Source: Pseudomonas fragi
GTDB lineage: Bacteria > Pseudomonadota > Gammaproteobacteria > Pseudomonadales > Pseudomonadaceae
NCBI RefSeq assembly: GCF_900105835.1
Contig: NZ_LT629783.1
Location: forward strand, 5,008,205 to 5,072,204
Reading direction: 5' to 3'
DNA: 64,000 bases
The notes beneath the pieces were generated by a model. It was not told the DNA's origin and ran no database searches. It saw only the letters and a list, made by a program, of their open reading frames with translations. Made by a program: the position numbers and the translations under genes. Shown here piece by piece: positions 49,121 to 55,335 of this stretch. The first letter of the stretch is position 1. Every line of letters starts with the position of its first letter.

Positions 49121-49399
49121 TAAGGAGCTCTTCGCTTATTGCTCACTCTGAAAAGCAACGTCAAAGGCTGCCTACACTGATGACTGATCAGGATGAGCTT
49201 GAGAGGATTGTCTGTGATGCGGGGGGGGGGGGTGTGTACGGGGATGACGGCAAAAGCATCAGGAGCTTTTCGCTTATCGCTCATTGTCTGAAGAGCAGCA
49301 GCAAAAAGGCTGCCGGACACTAAGGATGATCGGTTTATCTATGAATGGGGGTGTAATGCAGGATCTGCTGTAGTGCAGGTCAGTGTGTAGTGCAGGTCA
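49121..49399. repeat. Imperfect direct repeats and G12 tract, non-coding
   Basis: Two ~65-70-bp related blocks (about 49127-49192 and 49260-49330) share GGAGCTYTTCGCTTATYGCTCA, AARGGCTGCC and ACACT. Between them is a run of 12 G (49221-49232). Further on, TGTAGTGCAGGTCA occurs twice (49369-49382 and 49386-49399). No gene of note covers them. The rest of 48946-49805 shows no recognised feature except the small frame at 49420. Confidence 0.6.
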
Positions 49400-49419
49400 C
49401 TCAGGATCTACCCGGTATC

Positions 49420-49575
49420 TCAGTTGGGATCAACTTGGCCCTTGTTCAGAGCTGCCCAGCGTTTCGTCCCTTTGCTTCCAATGAGCTTGGTCAGGTTGTG
49501 CGGTCTCTGCTTCTCGATTGATCGAGCGCTCTTTACCAGTTTCCAAGGTGGCAGTAATTGATCACTGACATTCAT
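49420..49575 (-). CDS. Possible 51-aa protein, unrecognised
   Basis: Frame from ATG 49575 with basic, protein-like composition (WKLVKSARSIEKQRPHNLTKL, RWAALNKGQ). SD is weak (AACGAG). The frame is open a further ~17 codons upstream with no standard start, so it could also be the end of a broken gene. Confidence 0.3.
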   Translation of the reverse strand: MNVSDQLLPPWKLVKSARSIEKQRPHNLTKLIGSKGTKRWAALNKGQVDPN

Positions 49576-49805
49576 CTCGTTAGGGAAGGGTCTGTCTGAT
49601 ACGGAGGAGCTGGAGCCCAGTAAAAATCAGTGTTTGAGGCGCTTCTGCGTGAAATGTGAGGTGTTAGCTGGGTCGTTGCTCACCTGCTTTCAGCCCTGCT
49701 TACGGTAAGTACTTGCGTATGGGTGGCTTCTGGGTCGGCTAGGGCACAGGCAGTTATGTTGAGGCTCTGGCACCAGCAGATGTGCGGGGCCTATGATGGG
49801 TCGGT

Positions 49806-50426
49806 ATGGTCAAGGGCTTGCTAAGGGTAACTACAGCGGAAGTGCTCGGCGACCGTTATGTAGTAAATGGTGTAGTAGAGCGTGATTACAACGGTATGAG
49901 CTTCAAGTTCCGTGAGGATGGGTACTTCAACATGACCCATGCAGCAAAGCATTTTGGCAAGCACCTTCCACACTTCTGGAACCACTCAGAAACCCCCGGA
50001 TATCTTGAAGCGCTTCGCGGTGCAGTTTGTAGCAGTGCGGCTCCCGTACCCCTAGAGCTTGTAGAGATTATCCCCGGCAATCGGTACGTTGCAGGTCGTG
50101 GAACATGGGCTCACCCGAAGGTGGCTGTCTTCTTTGCTCGCTGGTTGGATGTCAAGTTTGCAGTGTTCTGCGACATGGTGATTGATGACTTGATTGGCGG
50201 TCATGCCACCATCACTGTGGTCAACCCTGAGAAGGCTGTGGCACATACTCTGCCTCAGACATATCTTGAGTCGTTGCAACGCCTGATCGTTGCTGTACAG
50301 GCTCAGGAGAAGCTCCAGCTCCAGATTGAGATTAAGGAGTGTATAGACCGCTCCCTTGTTGTTGCAGTTTTGGCTGCAAACTATCTATCACCTTGGATTT
50401 ATCTGGCGCCACACCGTACCAGTTAG
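49806..50426 (+). CDS. KilA-N domain protein
   Basis: A 206-aa protein with the KilA-N DNA-binding fold at residues ~30-105: FREDGYFNMTHAAKHFGKHLPHFW, ETPGYLEAL, RGTWAHPKVAVFFARWLDVKFAVFCDMVID. These domains are common in phage and phage-satellite regulators or anti-repressors. A second, C-terminal domain often found is absent: the protein ends ~40 residues after a short helix. It has no obvious SD. It converges on the 51012 gene across the hairpin-rich stretch. Confidence 0.82.
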   Translation: MVKGLLRVTTAEVLGDRYVVNGVVERDYNGMSFKFREDGYFNMTHAAKHFGKHLPHFWNHSETPGYLEALRGAVCSSAAPVPLELVEIIPGNRYVAGRGTWAHPKVAVFFARWLDVKFAVFCDMVIDDLIGGHATITVVNPEKAVAHTLPQTYLESLQRLIVAVQAQEKLQLQIEIKECIDRSLVVAVLAANYLSPWIYLAPHRTS

Positions 50427-50469
50427 TGATCGACACAAAACGAAAGAGATTTTGGTTCTTGACTCCACT

Positions 50470-50985
50470 ATGTGTGCTTCACACATGACCTGCCTACACT
50501 GAGAGTCAAGTCAAGGGCTTAAAGTCTTTCTGTCCTGTATCGACAGGTTGACTCTAACAGTGAAGGGCTCAAGGGCTGTGTTGGTTTTTCTTACGTCAAG
50601 GTCTACGTCAAGGGCAAGCTTTCTGTGGCTTCCACAGAGCATACTATTACCTTGTTACCTCAAGGTGACTGATTCCTATCCTTTGCGTATGCAAAGAATG
50701 TAGTAAGGCTCTTGATCTTGGAGAGAGGGTATAACACCCTCAAGGCTCTTGACTTGTTTGTCAGTGTAGGCTGTTTCCTGTGGGTGCCCACAGAATATAG
50801 TCAAGATCAAAGGCGAGAAGCTTTTCGTTTTGTATTGACTCTTTATTGGTCTTAGGGGGTGTCAGTTGTTCTGTGTTGGTGGTGAGCTTGCTCGCCTACA
50901 CAGGTTATATACCTCAGGGCTGTACATCCTGTGGTTCCCACAGGGCCCTACGTTCGCTTCGCTCTCTTATATAGTCCCGGACTAT
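50470..50985. repeat. Array of ~10 short hairpins between convergent genes
   Basis: Perfect or near-perfect stem-loops: ATGTGTG/CACACAT 50470-50486; CCTGT/ACAGG 50534-50547; CTGTGG/CCACAG 50623-50637; ACCTTG/CAAGGT 50649-50666; CTTTGC/GCAAAG 50681-50696; GAGGGT/ACCCTC 50725-50741; CTGTGGG/CCCACAG 50778-50793; GGTGAGC/GCTCGCC 50881-50896; CCTGTGG/CCACAGG 50928-50944; ATAGTC/GACTAT 50971-50985; imperfect CGAGAAGC/TTTTCG 50814-50827. Three share the CTGTGG core. TCAAGG recurs about six times before 50745, and AAGGCTCTTGA twice (50705, 50742). Loops are 2-6 nt. No gene. Confidence 0.85.
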
Positions 50986-51011
50986 CTCGGTAGTCCTCGT
51001 AGTGCCTGCGG

Positions 51012-51710
51012 TTAGGCAGCGCGAGCCCTTTGGGAATCTGTGTAAGTACTGGTGCAATTGTCAATGCAATCGATCTCAGTTTTTAGCACCTCACACACAC
51101 GTGGATTGTGTTCTAGGTACATCATCATCCCATCCAGAGCAAGGCGGGCGCACTGTGCAATCAATGCAACTTGAGACTTGCCTAGGCCGGTGAGGCTCTT
51201 TACAGACGCAGTGCTGATGAGTGGCATCTTCACGGTAGCGTACACATGATCGGGACTCACATTGAGCTTTCCCTTGTTCGCTTTGGCGATGGTATAGCAG
51301 GCACCCATGACGTAATCTTCCACCCAGCTCTGTGGGGGCAAGTCGTAAAGGTCGTGCTCAGGTGGCGTATCGGCAAGAACAATCAGACGATGAATAGGAT
51401 TACTCATTACCTTCGGCGGTCGTGTTGTTCGCTTAATGGGCTCCAGGTTGCTTGGAAGCTCTTGAGAAACATTAGGTGAGTCGTTCGCGGCAGTCAGGAG
51501 TTGCAGTGCATCTTGGGTTTGCTCAGGGGTTAGGGGGCGTTGTGGGGCGCTATGTACTGTCTTTGGTTTTGGCTCTTTGACTGGGTCTGTCGGAGCCAAG
51601 AACTCTGACCCAAAGTACTGCCCGATGATCTCACCAGTATCAGTGTTGATGCAAAAGTCACCGATGCGGCGGGTGCTGATATTGAAGTCGTGAATAGCAT
51701 TGAAAATCAT
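51012..51710 (-). CDS. Unrecognised island protein, 232 aa
   Basis: A clear gene with SD AAGGAG 8 bp before ATG 51710. The N terminus (~residues 1-35) has a small folded look (INTDTGEIIGQYFG), then a Pro/Gln-rich linker (~40-100), then a helical C-terminal half (VEDYVMGACYTIAKANKGKL..., LTGLGKSQVALIAQCARLALDGMMMYL). I cannot assign a family. It is the last of the leftward run, possibly a phage-satellite replication or regulation protein; that is a guess from position only. Confidence 0.75.
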   Translation of the reverse strand: MIFNAIHDFNISTRRIGDFCINTDTGEIIGQYFGSEFLAPTDPVKEPKPKTVHSAPQRPLTPEQTQDALQLLTAANDSPNVSQELPSNLEPIKRTTRPPKVMSNPIHRLIVLADTPPEHDLYDLPPQSWVEDYVMGACYTIAKANKGKLNVSPDHVYATVKMPLISTASVKSLTGLGKSQVALIAQCARLALDGMMMYLEHNPRVCEVLKTEIDCIDNCTSTYTDSQRARAA

Positions 51711-51789
51711 GGATGGATCTCCTTTCCGGGTTCAGTTCATAGGCAATCCTCTCGGGTTCTGCCGGTTGGTTTTGGTAAATCGCGGACAC

Positions 51790-51843
51790 AAAAAAACCTC
51801 CAACTTGCAAGGCACTGTTTGAGCAGTGGTCGCGGGGGAGGCT
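51790..51843 (-). terminator. Structured terminator of the leftward gene group
   Basis: On the minus strand CCTCC (from 51841) pairs with GGAGG (51801-51797), followed by T7 (51796-51790); inside sits a second stem CACTG/CAGTG (51828-51824, 51817-51813). Placed after the 51961 gene. Confidence 0.7.
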
Positions 51844-51960
51844 TCAGATGTCTGTACGCATTTTGATGCGAGGGCGGATCATACTGCTGCTCTAATGATA
51901 ATGCAACTGATTATTGATGCCGTTGGAGAGCTTTCCGCATGGCTTGAGGGGTGTCCTGAT

Positions 51961-52443
51961 CTATTCAGGGATCTGGAGTGGGGTGAAAGTTGCTGCCACT
52001 TGTGCCTGTAGCTCTGCCAACAACTTCGCTTGAGCTTGTTCAGCCTTCTTGGCTGCCTTCAGCTCTTCAGCCTGAAGTAGCTGGGCCAGCAGCAAGTCTT
52101 TGTAGCGAACATGCTCGGCTTCCAGGAACTCTACATACTCAGCCTTAACATCAACCTCAAGCTGGGCGAGGTCGGAGTCCTGATGAGTCTGCGACTTAAT
52201 CAAGTGGCAGTTGAAGTTGATGGGCCCAAAGTTCAGTGGATACGGGCTCAAGGCATAACCTTGATTTAGCTTGTCAGCCACCATCTGGAGGAACTCTCTG
52301 TCTATATCGGATCGAACGACGATACAATTTTTCGGAGAATTGCTGTACTTGTGTTTGGCTTCTGCTACCAGTTGGGTGAGCTGGTTTGGATCGTACTTAG
52401 GTGCTGTACCTTGAATTGTAATCTTGTGCTGGTTTGCCATCAT
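51961..52443 (-). CDS. Unrecognised island protein, 160 aa, coiled-coil C terminus
   Basis: An N-terminal ~85 residues of mixed composition (TAPKYDPNQLTQLVAEAKHKY; INFNCHLIKSQTH), then a Lys/Ala/Glu-rich helix (residues ~95-150, LQAEELKAAKKAEQAQAKLLAELQAQV) that should form a coiled coil. The start overlaps the stop of the 59-aa gene upstream by 4 bp; SD AAGGAG precedes it. MM at the start: either Met is possible. No family recognised. Confidence 0.75.
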   Translation of the reverse strand: MMANQHKITIQGTAPKYDPNQLTQLVAEAKHKYSNSPKNCIVVRSDIDREFLQMVADKLNQGYALSPYPLNFGPINFNCHLIKSQTHQDSDLAQLEVDVKAEYVEFLEAEHVRYKDLLLAQLLQAEELKAAKKAEQAQAKLLAELQAQVAATFTPLQIPE

Positions 52444-52619
52444 GCTTGCTCCTTGTTAGTTCTCATTTTAGTCAATACTCGTTGCAGTGTTGTCGTACGA
52501 TACTCATCAGGTGTTGGTGTCTTCTTTATCGCAGTGCGAGTTACTGGTGCCTGTCTTTGAGTGGTCTGTCTATGTTTGTTTTGCTCGACGGCCCATGCCA
52601 TGCGTTCTTGAAAGTTCAT
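52440..52619 (-). CDS. 59-aa basic protein, unrecognised
   Basis: Reads MNFQERMAWAVEQNKHRQ... and ends ...RVLTKMRTNKEQA. SD GAAGGA lies ~10 bp upstream. The TGA stop overlaps the next gene's ATG by 4 bp, which supports its being real and coupled. Strongly basic and Thr/Gln-rich, perhaps nucleic-acid binding. Confidence 0.7.
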   Translation of the reverse strand: MNFQERMAWAVEQNKHRQTTQRQAPVTRTAIKKTPTPDEYRTTTLQRVLTKMRTNKEQA

Positions 52620-52649
52620 ATTTTGTTTTCCTTCTGTTGGTGGTGTATA

Positions 52650-52663
52650 GGCTGACGTCAGCC
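52650..52663. promoter_or_regulatory. 14-bp perfect palindrome GGCTGACGTCAGCC
   Basis: It lies 31 bp upstream of the 59-aa gene (minus strand) just behind a TATACA -10-like box, which fits an operator for a dimeric repressor. Confidence 0.5.
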
Positions 52664-52728
52664 AAAAAGTGCGATATTGATGGCTCTATCTCAGGCCTCT
52701 CGGGTCGATGGGAGTGCGACCCTGTACC

Positions 52729-52980
52729 CTAGCTAGGGATCAGCGTTTTTTTATCGTTTCGGATCAATGAATCAAGGAAGCTATGGGAGACTTTCGCCAG
52801 CTCACCAATATCTACCAAGAGGCCCTTGGCTCGCGCCTTGGTTGCTAGCTTGAAGTACTTCGATAAAGTAAGTTCGCCAGCCTTGATGAAGAGTGTCTTG
52901 GTATTCTTAGTTGGTTCTGCTGGTGCTGTGACAGTTCCTTTGATCAAGTTGCTTTGTTTGTCGATAACGATGAAGTTCAT
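52729..52980 (-). CDS. Unrecognised island protein, 83 aa
   Basis: A basic small protein (MNFIVIDKQSNLIKG..., FKLATKARAKGLLVDIGELAKVSHSFLDSL) with two or three likely helices. Start codon overlaps the stop of the zinc-finger gene (ATGA, 4 bp), so the two are coupled. A palindrome CCCTAGCTAGGG covers its stop codon. Confidence 0.7.
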   Translation of the reverse strand: MNFIVIDKQSNLIKGTVTAPAEPTKNTKTLFIKAGELTLSKYFKLATKARAKGLLVDIGELAKVSHSFLDSLIRNDKKTLIPS

Positions 52981-53228
52981 GGATGCACGCAGCCGGAGGC
53001 ACTCGTTGCTCTGTTGATGATCAGTTGATTGATCAATAGGTTGAGGTTGTCAGCTTGCCTCTTGAGGATGTCGAACTGCGAGATTGTCAGCTTCAATTTC
53101 ACAGAGATTGTTGGTGTCTGCAATTGTCGCCATGTCTTACTTCGACAAGCGTGACTACAGTGGCGAGCGTTACCATACTTGTTGGCAAGCGAGATACCGC
53201 ACTGCTTGCAATTGTGAATATTGGGCAT
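52977..53228 (-). CDS. Small zinc-finger protein, 83 aa
   Basis: Cys7-x2-Cys10-x13-Cys24-x3-Cys28 forms a zinc-ribbon-like knuckle (CKQCG...HCSHAC) at the N terminus, followed by a helical tail (KLTISQFDILKRQADNLNLLIN). ATG 53228 is chosen over an upstream frame because AAGGAGG lies 8 bp before it. It could bind DNA or RNA. First gene of the leftward group, preceded by a terminator-like hairpin and a strong promoter. Confidence 0.75.
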   Translation of the reverse strand: MPNIHNCKQCGISLANKYGNARHCSHACRSKTWRQLQTPTISVKLKLTISQFDILKRQADNLNLLINQLIINRATSASGCVHP

Positions 53229-53288
53229 AGGGATGTCCTCCTTTGGATAGGTGATTGTTTGACTTGCGACTAGGTTTTCTTGCAAGCG

Positions 53289-53320
53289 AAAAAAAAGCCC
53301 ACAGATTTAGGCGGGCTTTT
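53289..53320 (-). terminator. Rho-independent terminator in the leader of the leftward gene group
   Basis: Minus strand: AAAAGCCC (53320-53313) / GGGCTTTT (53300-53293), then T run to 53289; loop of 12 nt. It lies between the promoter at 53377-53405 and the first gene (53228), and also past the integrase stop, so it may end integrase transcription or attenuate the leftward operon. Confidence 0.8.
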
Positions 53321-53376
53321 CAAGATGGATAGAGAGTGGGGTAACACTGAAAGTGAAGTTATCTCTACTTACCTTA

Positions 53377-53405
53377 ATACTATCAAGGCGATCTCGATAT
53401 GTCAA
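53377..53405 (-). promoter_or_regulatory. Sigma70 promoter reading leftward
   Basis: Minus strand TTGACA (53405-53400), 17-bp spacer, TAGTAT (53382-53377). A near-consensus promoter; start expected near 53370, 140 nt before the zinc-finger gene. The rest of 53406-53580 shows no feature. Confidence 0.7.
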
Positions 53406-53580
53406 TACATATCTGCAAACCAAAGTCAATAAATATTTTTGGCTTCTTCGCGCGGCAGACATCAGAAGCCCGTTAGCGGTGCGCTATCGGTCCAGTGGTC
53501 GGGGTGAGAGTTACTGATCTCTGTCGCAGTCTTATGATGGGTCGAGTACCCCCATGTCTTCGGTGCCATGCAACAATTTC

Positions 53581-54879
53581 TTAGTCAGATTTGATGTGTT
53601 CAAGAGCTTCCTGCATTGCTTTCAAGGGTGTCCTGCTGCCATAAACGCCAAAAGTGACGGCACTGTCTTCATGCCCAACGATTCTTTTGATCAGCGAGTC
53701 TTGTACGCCAGCATCCCTTAAGTCATCGATGAGCGTGTGCCGGAAGCTGTGGAATGTCTTCTTGCTGTCATCAATGCCGCGCTTAGCCTTGTACCTCCCA
53801 AACCACTTGGATGGGGCATGCCCCAGCTTTCCCCTTACAGGTTCAAGTTCAGGGAACAATCTATGGCCTCCACTGGCTCTGGCTGACTCAACATGCCGCA
53901 GTAACCCCAACCCAACCAGAAGCGGGTGTACTGGCAGCATGCGTCGGCTGCTTGCATTCTTCAGCTTTTGACCTTCGCTGCTGTCATCTATGCGGATGCA
54001 GAGAATCCCTTGCTGTTCAACAAAGTCATCGACTCGTAGCTGACACAACTCCTCTAGTCTTGCGCCGGTGTAGCGGCCCAGCAATGGTATCCAGTAGCGC
54101 CAAGGATGTTTGCGAGCTTCAGTTTTGAGTGCATCCAGATCGAGAAGGGTGGTTAGGTCATGTTGTTCAAATGACAAGCGAGCTTCCTTTGCAGAGCCGG
54201 TCATCATCTTGAGTCCGGTCAAGGGATTGTCTTGGATGTACCCGTTAGTTTTGCACCAGTTCATAAATGCTGAGAGTTTGCGCAGTCGGTTGTTCACCGT
54301 AACCGCTGTGACGGTCTTGTAGGTGCTACCAGACTCAACCACCTGTAGCAGCGTCTTGCCTTTGAACTCAGGTCGTAGTCCGAAGTATTGGGGGCAACGG
54401 CTCAAGCGATCTTTAAGCAGGCGTGCTTGATTCGCATCAAATGCAGCAATAGGCATATCGCCCATCAACTCAAATAAGTCTCGCAGTGAGCGTTCCACTT
54501 CGTGAGTGCTTACTTCTCGCCATGTGCCTCCGCGTTTACCTTCCTCGACGTATCGCTTGGATAAGGTACCAAGGGTAGGACTGTCGATGACTTGCTTGGG
54601 TGAAATGGCTGAGGGGCTCCGTACGACAGATCGAATTGCTGGCGCTGGCGTTGCGTCTCGCCACCCGACACACAGTGTACGGAGCGTCTGAAGGTCTGCT
54701 AGGGGGTGTTCAAGCAAGTGGCTGTGGATTCGTTGGGCTAAGGAGGAAGCAAGAAAAGTTGCAGGTTGACGAGACCTGAGATTCAGACTCAGACGTAAAG
54801 TGTTACACCTTGGGAAAAGGTGCTTCGGAAGCCTGAGGTTCAGGTAGTAGAAGGCTCCGCGACGTATCAGGTAGGCCAT
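53581..54879 (-). CDS. int: Tyrosine recombinase/integrase of the island
   Basis: A 432-aa phage-type integrase: N-terminal arm-binding region, SAM-like core-binding domain (~residues 100-225), catalytic domain with Arg274 (YTGARLEELCQL), His377-x2-Arg380 (HSFRH), His403 (GHED) and Tyr413 (FGVYG). All catalytic residues are present, so the enzyme is probably active. It lies next to attR, its 5' end 165 bp from the repeat. ATG 54879 is chosen over GTG 54888; neither has a good SD. No excisionase was recognised, though a small basic protein of the leftward group could serve. Confidence 0.92.
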   Translation of the reverse strand: MAYLIRRGAFYYLNLRLPKHLFPRCNTLRLSLNLRSRQPATFLASSLAQRIHSHLLEHPLADLQTLRTLCVGWRDATPAPAIRSVVRSPSAISPKQVIDSPTLGTLSKRYVEEGKRGGTWREVSTHEVERSLRDLFELMGDMPIAAFDANQARLLKDRLSRCPQYFGLRPEFKGKTLLQVVESGSTYKTVTAVTVNNRLRKLSAFMNWCKTNGYIQDNPLTGLKMMTGSAKEARLSFEQHDLTTLLDLDALKTEARKHPWRYWIPLLGRYTGARLEELCQLRVDDFVEQQGILCIRIDDSSEGQKLKNASSRRMLPVHPLLVGLGLLRHVESARASGGHRLFPELEPVRGKLGHAPSKWFGRYKAKRGIDDSKKTFHSFRHTLIDDLRDAGVQDSLIKRIVGHEDSAVTFGVYGSRTPLKAMQEALEHIKSD

Positions 54880-54913
54880 GTGTGACACCCGTGTGTTACA
54901 GCTAAGTGTGACA
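54880..54913. promoter_or_regulatory. Candidate integrase arm-type sites, right end
   Basis: GTGTGACACC (54880-54889), GTGTGTTACA (54891-54900) and CTAAGTGTGACA (54902-54913): three copies of a GTGTGAC-type word, also found at the left end. Confidence 0.5.
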
Positions 54914-55013
54914 ATGCTGGCTACACCCCAGATTTATGACTGCCCGTGCCGTGTGTCGGTACGTGTGATTGGAAGTGACCTCAAAACCCTGAAACCCTTA
55001 CCCCTTGTGGGCT

Positions 55014-55121
55014 GCAACGATTACCCGAGCATGCTTGCATGCCACCTGGTCAGATCCGGAAGGAAGCAGCCACAGCGGGAACATTGTGTGCCGGGGTGTG
55101 GCTGGTGGGGTTGCCTCCATT
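55014..55121 (+). pseudogene. Truncated/altered ffs remnant with attR
   Basis: GCAACGATTACCCG (55014-55027) matches intact ffs, then 16 nt (55028-55043, with GCATGC-TT-GCATGC) replace TGA of the intact copy, then the 78-bp repeat (55044-55121) continues to the native end. The 5' closing arm is missing, so it cannot form the full SRP hairpin. Most likely attP-derived sequence joined to the original ffs 3' end. Its promoter was not found. Confidence 0.85.
55044..55121 (+). repeat. attR: 78-bp direct repeat, right end of island
   Basis: Identical to 45773-45850. Confidence 0.92.
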
Positions 55122-55123
55122 TT

Positions 55124-55147
55124 AAAACCCGCAATTGTGCCGGGTTT
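55124..55147 (+). terminator. Native ffs terminator, now separated from the intact gene
   Basis: AAAACCCG (55124-55131) pairs with CGGGTTT (55141-55147), loop CAATTGTGC. It directly follows the 3' end of the ffs remnant. The remaining ~190 bp before dnaX show no feature beyond presumably its promoter. Confidence 0.65.
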
Positions 55148-55335
55148 GAGTCAAAATCCAACTCTCTTCTCAAAAAGCCCTTGTCGACGTTCAAAAGAAC
55201 GGGCGATGTGTTCTTGTGCGCGGGTAAAACCCTCTCTGCACCGGCTGCAAGCAGTTAAACGTGCGCATCGGATGCAATTTCGGCCTTGCTCCGCTAGCAT
55301 TAGCCCCCTCCGCTTTTCAGACGCGACGGTTATCA

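Larger units (their letters stand above)
45773..55043. mobile_element. 9.3-kb integrative element inserted in ffs
   Basis: The boundaries are set by the 78-bp direct repeat; excision would give a 9271-bp circle and restore ligA-ffs-dnaX. A tyrosine integrase reads inward from the right end. Cargo: ParA-like ATPase, HEPN-type protein, serine recombinase, KilA-N protein and a leftward group of small unrecognised proteins. G+C is visibly lower than in the flanks. No structural phage, relaxase or replication-initiation gene was recognised, so it resembles a satellite or defence/cargo island more than a prophage. Confidence 0.88.

Noticed and set aside
50470-50985. CRISPR array interpretation of the hairpin stretch
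   Set aside because: There are no equal-length repeats and spacers; stems differ in sequence and no cas gene is near.
51826-52011. Plus-strand frame of 61 codons
   Set aside because: It runs through the structured terminator and into the antisense of the 160-aa gene; no SD and unlikely composition.
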